Assembly: GCA_008694505.1 (NCBI GenBank)
Contig: VZDJ01000219.1
Location: 231,252-295,251, forward strand
Source: Cyanoderma ruficeps
Lineage: Eukaryota > Chordata > Aves > Passeriformes > Timaliidae
Length of the DNA: 64,000 bases
Direction of reading: 5' to 3'
Position numbers and translations under genes: made by a program. Positions 47,486 through 58,912 of this stretch are shown here, one piece after another. A model generated the notes under the pieces. It did no database searches. It worked only from the letters and a program-made list of their open reading frames with translations, and had not been told where the DNA came from. Within the stretch, counting starts at the first letter, position 1, and every line of letters begins with the position of its first letter.

Positions 47486-49113
47486 TTCCAAAGATATATT
47501 CACTCAAAGTTTACATGCTGAAAGTTAATCTTACATTAGAATGTAATTGGCTGCAACATAAACCTATAAATAAATCAACTACCATAGATTAAACTCTTTT
47601 AAATATTTCTAAGTTAATAAAATATTGACAGTATTATAAAATTACAGTATTTACAATAAGAAAAATCTAGACTAATATATACCTTTAACAGATCTCTTCT
47701 CCAATTTGGGATTGCAACAGAATTATGAATATACGAACAATTTATTAGAAAGTTGCATTGCAATTATCAGGTTTTCCGTTAGAGCTAGAGAGGGTGAGCT
47801 ATCACTGCCTTTGGAAAAAACCAAAAAGTGACTTCTGATGGTGGGGTGTAGCTTTTGAGTACCAAACTGGTAACAGGAGTCCTCCGCAAGACGTCTGAAG
47901 ATAAGGTAGGACCAGCCTCAACTGCTCAGATTAAGGTTGTATTACAGAACTGCCAGCAATCAGAACCACCCAGGCTGCAAAAGGGGAGGAAAGGTAGTTT
48001 TCAGCTCAAAGTGCACAGCTGGAAGGGCTCCCCTCATTCTGGACTCCAACTAAGGCTGCAGGAGCTTCGATCTGCTCTCAGGAACGGCAAAACCCTCAGC
48101 TCGGGGTTGGTGAGGAGGAAACGAGCCACGGTGCTCCTTAAAGGGACATAGTGGGGCTGCAGCTATGCCAAAAACACACTTGACAACCACGTAGGACAAA
48201 ACCAGACTGGGCATTTCAGATCCTCTTTGACTTGCTTTTTTGGGATAGGCTTTGGTTTGGGGGTTTTTTTTTGCATTTTATTTGCTTGGGAGAAAAAACA
48301 TTGGCCAGGACCGTGCAGTCAACTCATTCTCTATCCCTCGTCAGGTTCTCTGTGTCTGGGGTATTAACAAAATGTTCAGTGTTTGGGTGGCAAATACTTG
48401 TGGGGAAAAGGAGGCTTCAACACTCCCAAGTCAATTTGTCTTGGGGTAAACCAAAAGCAATTTGAGTCCTTAAAAATCGCCAGCTGCTTTTGGGGTCTCA
48501 GACACCCAGGGATGTCCTTTTAAGGATCAGATCTTTCACTTGCCCTTTTTCCCAGCCTCGGAGGAAGGGTTTACAATGAGTTTAGGAAGGGCCACGTTCA
48601 CATTCTCTCCCTCCTCCCCATGTCACATTTGCTTTCTAGAAAAAAAGGGGGAGAAAATAAGTTTCCAACTCCTTTCCCGCCCTTCCCTCCCCCAGTCCTG
48701 CTCAAAGTAAACCAGAAATGGCAGTTTTTAGTGTATATTTTGGGATAAATTATTTTCTCAGCCCCAAGCCTGAAGATGCTAGTGAGAGACCTACCCGCAG
48801 GCTTCGGACAGGAGGAGCAATTTAGGGGTTTCTACCAGTTCCCGTGGTGGGCAGGCGGGAACATTTCTGTCCTTAAAAGCAGGATTTCAAATGGTAAAAG
48901 AATAATTTGTAAACTCGGATCTACGTTACCAACAGAAGGCTCTAGGTCCTGCGGGCTCCACTTCCCAGAGATGCAGAGCAGGAAAACTAGAAAGAGAACT
49001 CGGTACCTTTCAACCACCTGCTGGGTTGTACTGGGGGGGAGTGGGGAATGAGAGAGACAAAATGCCAACTGACCTTATAAACAAAGGTATGTTTAGGGCT
49101 TCTGGTTTCAGGA

Positions 49114-49191
49114 ATAAACCGATATTTACTGGTAAAAGTCTGCCAAAAAACAAAAACAGAAACACAGGATTACTGGTAAATATTGGTTTAT
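49114..49191 (+). ncRNA. Candidate hairpin RNA with a continuous 22-pair stem
   Basis: Positions 49114-49135 pair without interruption with 49170-49191 around a 34-base A-rich loop. Three of the 22 pairs are G-U, and these are G-U only if the plus strand is transcribed (on the other strand they become A-C mismatches). Stem and overall length (78 nt) are in the range of microRNA precursors, though the loop is long. I do not recognise either arm as a known microRNA. A foldback transposon remnant is an alternative. Confidence 0.4.
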
Positions 49192-49510
49192 ATGGAGAGT
49201 TTTAAAAAAATAAAAAATTAAAAAGATTAAAAAAAAGATGTCATCGTGCTCCTGATCTCCACGTGCTCCCAGGCAGGAGCCGAGAACCGACCCACGGCAT
49301 CCCTGCACCCGGCAGTGTCTCTGGCACCTGGATACCTCAAACCAGAAGCCTTGTGTTGAGAGGAAAGTCGTGTTTGTTCCCTTTACTCCCCTTAAACTAC
49401 ATGTTTCTGGCTTCCCCCCTCCCTCCTCCGCCAGGCTGGTCCTACGGGGGTTTGGCTCAGGAGATGGGAAGTCTGCTTTCAAAAGCACTTGGAAGTGAAT
49501 TTGTACATAA

Positions 49511-49571
49511 TATGGTATCTCAGCACAAGGCTGCTGGGGCCTGAGCCTCGGCTGCTCCCCGAGATACCATA
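49511..49571. other. Hairpin with an 11-bp perfect basal stem and paired interior
   Basis: TATGGTATCTC (49511-49521) pairs with GAGATACCATA (49561-49571). Inside, AGCA/TGCT and AGGCT/AGCCT add two short helices. It is 320 bases from the 22-pair hairpin. Confidence 0.65.
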
Positions 49572-49638
49572 AAATATACAAGACTGAGTGTATATTTTAA
49601 ATAAAGCATTTTCTTGTAAGTGGCATAAACCCATTCAT

Positions 49639-49660
49639 TTTATTTACATGCTTATTTATT
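49639..49660 (-). terminator. Pair of candidate poly(A) signals (minus strand)
   Basis: Two TTTATT hexamers (49639-49644 and 49655-49660) would give AATAAA on the minus strand, allowing a shorter transcript end inside the AT-rich tract. Confidence 0.2.
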
Positions 49661-50392
49661 TCCAAAAATAGAGTTGGTCCACATTGGACAAGAGAAATCA
49701 AGAAGCCATACAGTAGAAGAGTTAAAAGTCCAACATTTAACCAAAGTACAATGAAATTCCAGAAGTCTGCGGCTGACTTGAACCACAGAAACATACACAT
49801 GAGCCACACAGACATTTGTACATAGAGCATTATATTACCAATAATATTTGCAAACATGAGGTCAAGATGGCTAAAAACCCAGCAGGAGTGACCCGGGGGT
49901 CCTGGCTGAACAGAAGTGGGTGCTGAGGGGCCGTCACTGCTGTGGGGAAACACAACTCTCTAGAGATTTCGCTTCACTTTTGGTTTTTCCTTTAACTGAG
50001 AAAGCCCTAATTTTCCTGCCCTGGGGATCCAAATTGAGGACGTGGTGAAAGCCAACCCCACGGAGCTCCCTCAAAGCCGGGGCACCGGGGCCTCAGACCT
50101 GCGGGACAGCGCGGACGCCACACGGCACCGCAACACCCCCGAGGGCAACACCCTGCCCCCTGCTACTGCCTTAAAGATCACCTGGAAAAGAAAAAGTCGG
50201 GATTTATACCCTTGTGGTGTGCTGAAAAACGTCTGGATGGGGTTTGCCTTGAAAACAAGGATTTCCCTCCCTTGCCGGGGGCAATTTTTTGGCATTAGTT
50301 TTTCCAGTCCTGTCTACCCTTCCTGGAAGACCACAAATATCCTAGAGGATGTTGCACCGACAGATGAGGGAATAACTTTTTTACATTAAAAC

Positions 50393-50434
50393 AAAAAAAA
50401 AAAAAAAAAAAAAAANNNNNNNAAAAAAAAAAAA
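50393..50434. other. Poly(A) run with assembly gap (seven N at 50416-50422)
   Basis: An A-run of more than 20 bases is interrupted by seven N and continues as A, then CCACC. The true length is unknown. It is most likely a homopolymer sequencing failure rather than missing unique sequence. Confidence 0.95.
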
Positions 50435-51250
50435 CCACCAAAACTTGCAGGATGGACAGCAGAAGAAAAAACAAAAACAAAAAACCAACCAACAAATGGA
50501 AAAGATGCCTTATCTCTGTATGAGGGCCCAGCTTATCTGGGTATTTCCATGGACCTCACTGTGATATCTCGGTGTCTCCAAAGGATGGAAAAACAGACTT
50601 AAATCTGTGTGTTCTGCTGCAGAATATCACAGCAAGTAAAAGGGGGAAGACAGTTGTAGCACTTCTGGTACTTCTACAAACCTGAAACTACTCACTACAC
50701 GGGGTAAAACCACATGAAAAGGGTATAAATGAATTTTCCTTTTTCAAGTCATCTTTGACACTCACGCTAGTAAGCCTGGTCCAATGTGAATGCTAGTACA
50801 GAGCTAATGTACAGAATACCAGCGATAGTTATTGGTACCTAACAGGATTTAAAGGCGAGTATACTCAGTACATTGATTAAAAAACACTATTACCAGAACG
50901 CCAGAGCTTTGACAGCAGTTACACAAAGCAGCCGTGCAGGTCTCTACGAGGACAGAGCCTTTAGCACAAGTCGCTATGGTCATCTGAGCCTGTGACAGAC
51001 AACTCGATCTTCTAATTTGTTTCCTAGAACATTTCTAATCGCAGATGTGAAATACATTTTAAAACAGAGATGGGCCTGGTCCTGTGCAGTTGGGTACACA
51101 CAACACACCCCAGTGAAACTCAAAGCCCAAATTCCTAAAGAGAGAGCACAAGAAATTGTTGTCTTACATCAAATAACTATCATGCAAGCATACCACGACA
51201 GTTTTATATTGAGTACTTCAAAGTCAGCTGGTATAATTTAACTAGAAGTG

Positions 51251-54200
51251 AGCAATCTAATGGATTTCTAGGGGTAGGGACAAAGGTTGTGCCAGTGACA
51301 ACCACCCGATTACCAGGGAGAGCAGCACAGGGACAGCGTGGGGGTCTAATGAGCTGTGGTACAGAGGAGCTCCTGCTCAGCAGCCTCACAGACCTGCACC
51401 TACTCCTCCAATGTGCAGGATTCCTGTGGCAGGCCACACACCTTCACTTCATTTGCTCTGCTACGACAATCTGAGTTCCTCTTCCTGAATGAACAATTCA
51501 TTTACAGCCTGGCATACTGAAGGAGCATTAAAAATTGCTGGTTTTTCCCCCCCTTGTTGCCTGTTGCCTCCCATGTCCCAGGGCAAGCCCCATGCTCACT
51601 GCACCAAACCTTGTGCTCTTCTCAATTTTCCAGCCACAGCCAGGCTGGGGCCACTTCTCCAGTATAACCCAATCACTCTGCTCCTTGTCTTTAAACATAA
51701 ACTGTGACTGAAAGCCTCACGGTGCCTGCAGTTATTCTGCTTCTACTGCAAACTCCAATGCCTTAGCAAAGCACTCACTCTTTGGTACCATGGATCTACT
51801 GGAGACAGGAAAGGTGGGGGAAGCCAGGGCATTTGCCATGACTCCTAGACTTTTAAGAAGCCTAAAACTAAGCCAGAGCAGCAAAAGGTTGCTCTGGCTG
51901 ACACCAGTCACCTGTGGGTTCTCCTGGGTGTCTTGGTAAGAGAGCTAACACAGGTCTGCATGTGCACACACCAACAATCCTCCTTCAAGGACAGACCTAG
52001 GCAAGAGCTGGGAGATGCTCCCCAGACCTCTGTCCCTACTCCTTCCCTTTCTGCCCATTCTAAAAATCAAGACCTTTGAGTTTTTTCTTAGTAAAAAGAA
52101 AATAGAACATACCCACGATATCAGCTGCTGAGACACACTCTGGGATCTGGCAGACCTGCAAGTCCAGCTGAAGCCAGGAATTTGAACTGGGGGTGTTGCT
52201 TTACAGGAGAAATCTAGATGCCATATTACCCAGTATTCCAGGCTTGTTTCTCCCCTCAGACCAGACTTTGCAAACTGGACCTGTGGTGTGCACCACAATA
52301 ATTTTGTGAAAATCAACTCTTCTTCACCCAGCAACTTTGAAACCATTGAATGGAACTCATTTGCTCAAAGGCTGAAGATGCAGACTTGGAAGCCTTTAAT
52401 CACCTTCTCCAACTAAACTTGAGTCTACCTTTTGCTCCCCAAGTGATAAATATCAACTGCAACCAAATGAGGACTCCATGATATTTCTCTTTTCACTACA
52501 AGCCTATTTTTTATCCTGCTGTTTGTCAGTGTGTTCAGACACTCTGATAGGTGCCCCAGCAAACCAGACTGATCACAGAATCAAAGAATGGATTGGGTTG
52601 GAAGAGATCACCTGGTGATCTGCAGAAAGTATGCTGCTTTCCACCTCTCACACACTGAAGGGCTACAGCCCTTCAGCTTCTCCTTCTCAAACTGGAGGTC
52701 ATGGTTGCTGATCTGCAATTCCCAGTGCCTCGATTAATACTTTAATTAAAAAAACCCCAAAACCTGACATTAGGATGTTATCTAGTCATGGAGAATACTA
52801 AGCTGTTTTTTGACAGCCCTGTTTTTGTTAATACCTTTAAGTGTTTCAGTCCCAAGCTTTTCTAAAACCCCTTGATACACCTGTTGCTCCTCCACTTCAA
52901 TTTCCTATTTTGCTCCAGCATCTCTGCCTCACTTGAGTTTCTCAAGAGGAAGGCTCCTTATGTCACCCAAAAGGCTGAGGCGATGGACAGCAGGCTCTCA
53001 AACATGCCTTGTGCTCCAGAATGACACGGAAGAGTTGCTTTGGTGACATGCAGTGGTGCAGGAAATGAATCCTGTCTTCAGTCCTGCACACGCAGATTTT
53101 CTCCCCAGCCTTGTCTCTGATGTCCCTCGGACAGCATTGGCTCCCCAAAGCCCCCAGCTCTGCAAAGGCCCTCCTGAACTGCTTCATTTTCACATCATGG
53201 TTACCTGCCTTCCCACATGGTTCTTCTAGTCTGCTCCTCAAGAACTGGACTTCTGTGCTTTGCTGGAATCTTCCTGAACTCCAGAAGTCCCTTCCTTTAT
53301 AACTATTTTTAACAACAGTTTTAGGGTTGTTAGCTCTTTCATGACAGAGTTCTGCCTCACCTGGATGCAGAACTTCCCAGATATCTATGGTAAGTCTAAG
53401 GACTTAATTTTTCTCATCTTCTCCCCTGCAATATTTTGGAACACAAGACTTTTAGTCTTTTAGTTCAGCACCTTCTACCCCTGAGAATGCTGAACCTACA
53501 ATTCAGTGACCCCCCAGGTGGCCACTCCACTTAACAACTCAACAATAATTATATCTCCAATCAGTTCTTATGTTTTAGTCCTAAACAAAGGCTAACTCTA
53601 GACCAGGCTGTTACAAGAAATGATCCTTTAAGTAAATCAAGATGTTTGCTCACCAAAACGTTAGCCAGTTCCTTCCCAAACAATCTGGCCAGATAGCATG
53701 GTCATAATGGAACTTACTTTTTCTAACAGGCTTATGAAGACGCATGAGCCTGGTTTTTCCCCAGGCTCATGAAATGCCCAACTTTCCTTTTGTCTGGAAT
53801 AGAAAACTTCCTAATACCTCCATGTTATTAAAATACAGAATTTATATCCAACATAAATGTGGCTGTTTGCTTGTCAGCACTCCAATTTCCTCAGATTTTA
53901 CAGCAACCTTTTAGATGTAGTGTTCCTCATTTATGACCTAACATACCTGCTACAATGGCAGGCAATGCAGTGTCTTATTGATTTCCATCGTCCCTACCAT
54001 GTTTCAATCAGACCAGCTGTGCCGAGGTCTTTTTTCACCACTGAGCAGCCTACAACAACTATTTTTGTCTCCTGTTTCCACCCTGCTGTGCAGATGTGCC
54101 CATTCCTTACTCCAGCCATACACACAGCTCTGCTCCCCAGCAGCTCAGCCTCCCGCCAGCCGTGCTCAGTCTGTCCTCCCCAAACCCTGCCCACGTCTTG

Positions 54201-56559
54201 TGCCACCAGTCTGGGGACGCCTGGGCTCAAGTGGAAACGCTGTGAAGTCACAGCTCCTCATGTCACTTCTCTGTCCTCCTCATGTCACTTCTCCATCACA
54301 GCCTTTTCCCAGGCACATGCACTGACTTTAGGAACAGGTACTGCCACGTCCTAAACTCTCCCTCCTTCCTGGGGACTCAGTTTAGCCCCCCAGGTATCTC
54401 ATTTTCAAGAATGACAGCCTCAGGCTTGCCCCAAGCACTCTGACACCTTTCAAGGTCTGTGTGTCCCATCAGCAGGGAAATAGTCTGATGGATCTCCTAA
54501 TCACTGGGAGTTGTATTCCCCACCACCAAACCCTCTGCCATTCAAACTTCCCACAGCCGCTTCTCCAGCTCCCGGAGGCATCTCCAGAACACAAATCAAC
54601 TCCCCAACCAAGGCTTTGGTTATAAATCACTCCTTCAATCCAGTCCAATTTCAAGTCCCCACAAATACAAAGCAATGCAGCCACTGCTGTGGTGGGAATG
54701 AACCCTGATGATCTGCAGAGGGTTTGATGCCATCTCTCCTCCAGCAGCACAGCAGTTCTGGCCTCAGGATGCCTTCTGGAGCCTGGAATGCCCCCACTTG
54801 TTGCTCCATATAGTATTTCATCAGCAGATAATCACTCGTAAAGCGTGTCCTCTCTGCACTCTTGTGTGCAGTTCTTTGTGCAATTAAGCCAGTGTACTTT
54901 GATTCCCACAATTAAGCTAGGAATTTTACTTTATGACCACATAAAGTCCATCTTTAAACTAAAAATAGACTGACCGTTAACAGATTCTTTTTTTTAAATT
55001 ACTTTAAACCGACAATTAGAGACTCGCATTGGACAAGATAAGTTACATATGGCCTTGCAGAAGCCTGCAAGGACTCATTTTCCAGGACTTTTATTGACAG
55101 GCAGAGCTCAGAAGCCAACTTTTTTGTTTTTAAGATAGAATGAGCCTCTGATCACAGCCTATCTATCCACAAACCAAACTGTTTGCATGCATGAAAGCAG
55201 AGATGGCTTTTACCTGAATTTGCAGGGCTCAGTTCAGAGTTATTAATGACAGAAAATAATTCAAAGCCTTTAGTCCCTACTTTGCTCAGACCTGCCTGGT
55301 TGCCCTTCAGCAGCCCCTGGCAACGATGAACATACTGTCATTTATTATTTAAATAAAGCAATCTTTTTAATAAAAAGAAATTCTGACCCCATTTAAACTC
55401 TGTACCTGACAAGACACCGGCTTCTTTCCTTCACCTCTGGTGCTGCTCACACAACATTTTTTCAAGCTGACCTGCCTACACAGCTCCTGATAAGCCAATG
55501 CTACGTTGCCAGCTCTCCTCAGCATCACTTGAGTGGGAGGTTTAAATACCAGATTTCACAAAACCCTTTCTCCATGATTCCTAGCCCTGGCATTTCTTGA
55601 AGTATTGACAGATTGGCGAGCCTTCCCAGCTCGCCCAAAAGTGAGCCAGCTGGACCTGCTTCTGCTGGACTGATGCAGAGAGAAGAGCTGGTCCCTGGAA
55701 TCCCAGGGCTCACCTCTCGACCCCCAGGTGAGTTCTGGGGAGCCTGGACCGGCTGACACCGATGTGCCGATGCAGACTCACTCCCCAGGAGCTGCTGCTC
55801 TGAGCTCCCCTGCCCACGTGAGATGCCTGGGCAAAAGGTGAGCCCAGGCAAGTTCCAAACCTCAGGAGACTGAGGGCAGTAAAGCCAGCAGCCTACACAG
55901 TGCTCACTATTGTGCAACCAGGACGGAGCACAGAGAAATGAAATGCATTCCCATGGGAGACACTGGAGCAAGCACAGGCTGGGGGACAGAGACACTCAAA
56001 CCAAGGTGCTGCCTTTTAAATGACACTGCTGCTCCCAGACATCCCAACAGACAGGTCCTGCCTGATGCACAACCACCGCCCTGCCCTCTGACAGTCGCCT
56101 TTCTACCCAGAGTGAGGACAAAACCCCCCAAACCTCTAATGTCCCAACCTCGATGGGCACACGGCGATTCGAGCCCCAGTCACACAGGAAGACGTTCACC
56201 AGTAACAGAAAAAACGACCTCTGCTCCTTTACTGACTCTCAACTCCCAGCACAGAAACTATCCAGGCCTGTAAGATACGGACACAGCCCCTCCAGCCTCA
56301 TCTCAACACCCCATCAGCACAAACCACGCTGGGGGGGTCAGCCCCACAGCACAGCCCCCGCAGCACCCCAAAACACCCCTGTGCAAATGCTGGCCTGTGC
56401 ATCAATCCAGAGCAGGTGGTGATGAAGCCTGAGAGCCCAGGCTCAGCTCCCAGACCTTCCTGCAAGCATGACAGTACCCAAACTGCTGAGGTGTGTCAGT
56501 AAGACACGATCTCCTGCACCGAGGCTGCGCCCACGGGGCTGCTGCACGGTGTCTGCACC
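51251..56559. other. Non-coding stretch, no gene recognised
   Basis: Unique sequence of ordinary composition. A plus frame at 53857-54354 (165 codons) and a minus frame at 52963-53241 (92 codons, Lys/Arg/Cys-rich) are open but unlike any family I know. Only a CR1 tail scrap was identified. Confidence 0.4.
52573..52612 (-). mobile_element. CR1 3'-tail scrap, antisense
   Basis: 'tcacagaatcaaagaatgg' followed by 'attgggttggaagagatcacc' matches the complement of the last ~40 bases of CR1. The homology is not followed further, so this is a very short truncated insertion or a remnant. Confidence 0.6.
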
Positions 56560-58912
56560 ATGCTCAGTAACACAGCCAAACCCACTGGGGTCAGCACGGC
56601 CACGGGCCTCCAGATGCAGCTTGCAAGCCACTTTCACAAGCAATCCTCCACTGAAATCAACATCATGACAGGGATGGCATTTCAACACAAGGAGGTTTTT
56701 CCCAAAAAGCTGTCTGAATCTCTCCAAGTCATGCACTTGCCCTCCCAGCGGCATGCACTGGATCAGCTCCCACAACAGCCGCCTCCCTCCGAGGTCTCCC
56801 CAGCCAAGAGGGGCACATCCTTCCGTGCTGCGGATGTAAATCCACACCTCTCACCTCTCCAATCTCGAACAGAAACAATGAAGCTGGTTTTTCTTGCTTC
56901 CTGCATATTTCAAGATAGTGTTTCAAGAAAAAAATGCTTCAATGCCACGGGAGACTCAGCAGAAAGTCCCACTGCCAGTTTTGCAGCCAATCCTCTTTGC
57001 ACTTCACTCTGCTACGTGGCTCAAGACTCAGAAAGGGCTAAGGTGTGCATTTTTGCAAAGCTAATGCCAGGATGGACAGCAAACCAACTGATCACCAACA
57101 AAGTCAAGGAATTTTCTGAGTTAAGACTGAGCACCTGCTGGGGAGATCCAGCAGATTCCTGTTCAAACCAAACACCCTCTCAGCTGATGGCTAATCTAGA
57201 AAGGAGCAGAGGCTCACCACATGTCATGAACTCAAGCCTCAAGAGGAGATGTGGAACTGGCCAGGGTCACCAAGTCCAACAGGAAAGCAGCCCCTGTTCA
57301 GGACCTGACAGCTATGTTACCTGTGTTTTGGACACTTCCCTCTCTTGCAAGCTCTAGCTTGGCCTGATAAACCTAATGCCCACTGGTTGGTAAAACTCGT
57401 CTTAGTTAAACCCAAACTGTATCAGATCTTGTGCTCTTAGACTGCTCCAAAGTACATTACACGAGGACAGCAGAACTTCCCTACCAAACCACACGACCAA
57501 CTCGAGATACTGCCACAGCCCAGGTGATGTCTGGTCACCCCAAAAAAGACCCACATGGAGGCAAAATCTACAGCCAGCCTGAGCAGGCTCCATCTTGGCT
57601 GGCCACGGTGCCTTCCAGAGCAAAAAGCTCAGGACCAGATCCCCTCTCCAGGTGAAGGAGCACCAGCAGTAACGATCTTCAGAGGGACAGTGAAGCAGTT
57701 TGGGAATATCCAGCCATTCACTCTGTCTTGTTTTAATCAGTCAACACTCGAAAGACAGATAGTGGGGCCAAAAGTCCTCCATCTTTATCTTTTTTCACTT
57801 AATCTCCAGCTCACATTTTTCCGTGAAAACACACCTCGCTTCTCGCTGTATGACTTCAACTGTCCCTCTCCCGTGGTATTTTGCCTCAAACAGGCTACAC
57901 AACCGGTTACTACTTTTATAGAGGTGGGAGTGACATGCTTTGACTCTTCCAAAACACAAAATGCTTATCTGACTTCAGCCACCAAACTGCAACGATGGAG
58001 AGCAGTAGAGCTACCCCAGCTGAGGAGCTCCATGATCCCTTGGGACCAGCTGCCTGACAGCCCTCAGCTGCTTGTGGCAAAGAGCCAAAGTCTCTCATGG
58101 GCTCTCATGGGCTTCTCTAAGTGCCATACCTGTGCTGGTGCTGAAGCATTTGCACAGCAGCCCAGGTGTGCCTTGGTTATCCATCCCTGCCACATCCCAT
58201 CCGAAAGCCTTTCCCCACCCTCCAGACAGACAATACCTTTGCTGTGACTGCTGGGAGCTCCTCCCCTGGAAAAACTCTTCACCCAGCCTGAGTCTGGAAA
58301 TGCCTTTGTTAGTGACAGCACCACGTCTGCCCAAACACCGACCCGTTCATCCTTTCCCTTCCAATGTACTCCTCCAGCAACAGCCTCTATGCCAACCAAG
58401 CTGCAGTAAAATGTCCAGAATATCAGTGGAGAAGTAACACTGTGAAACCCCTGCAAATGGATGTTTTTGCTTTACTTCTCCCTGCCATTTGCAGCTGTTC
58501 TGCACTAAGGACAAGCAACACACAGCCCAGTAAAGGCTCAAGGCCCACTAGTAATTCACAAGAAGCGGGATGGTTGCGGACCCCGATGCGAGCTGCCTTT
58601 CGCCCAGACTGCAGTGCTGCTAACACAGTCCCATCAGGAACTGAAATGCCTTGGAAAGATAAGCAAAGAAGGACAGGCAGGCTAAGAGAAACTCCCAGAG
58701 CGGGCCCAGGACCATCTGGCACGAACGGGAGCCTCTGCTGGGAGCAGAGCAGAGCAGGCAGCCCGGCTCCAGCTGCGGAGCTTCCGGAGAGCTGCCACAC
58801 GAGAGGAGCATCCTTCCTGTGCCACCACCCTCAGCCATCCCAGCACAACACACACCGCTTCACAGAAGGAAAAAAAAATATAAAAGCCATGAACTTCAGG
58901 CCCAAAGATTAG
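56560..58912 (+). other. Run of three unusually long plus-strand open frames, function unknown
   Basis: Frames of 265 codons (56560-57357), 230 codons (57555-58247) and 182 codons (58364-58912) follow each other in three different phases. None resembles a family I recognise. There is no signal peptide, no clear domain and no obvious splice structure joining them. The sequence is not a tandem repeat, so repeat openness does not explain them. They could be chance, exons of an unknown transcript, or an eroded coding region. I do not call a gene. Confidence 0.2.

Larger units (their letters stand above)
45950..51250 (-). other. AT-rich, repeat-poor, 3'UTR-like tract (gene unidentified; IGIP/PURA neighbourhood inferred)
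   Basis: The tract is AT-rich, has no CR1 copies, and carries clustered TTTATT (minus-strand AATAAA) near its left edge, as expected at the end of a minus-strand 3'UTR. It also contains several hairpin-forming sequences and one GC-rich foldback patch. Established gene order in mammals places PURA and IGIP upstream of CYSTM1 in the same orientation, which would put their untranslated sequence here on the minus strand. I searched by eye for the short IGIP coding sequence and did not find it, so the gene name is left blank. Assignment is inference from synteny and composition. Confidence 0.35.

Noticed and set aside
52655..52676. Near-palindrome with 10-bp arms and a 2-base spacer (CTGAAGGGCT/AGCCCTTCAG)
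   Set aside because: This length is close to chance expectation for the window, and there is no supporting context.
53857..54354. 165-codon plus-strand frame
   Set aside because: No recognisable domain, and its length is within what a window of this size can give by chance.
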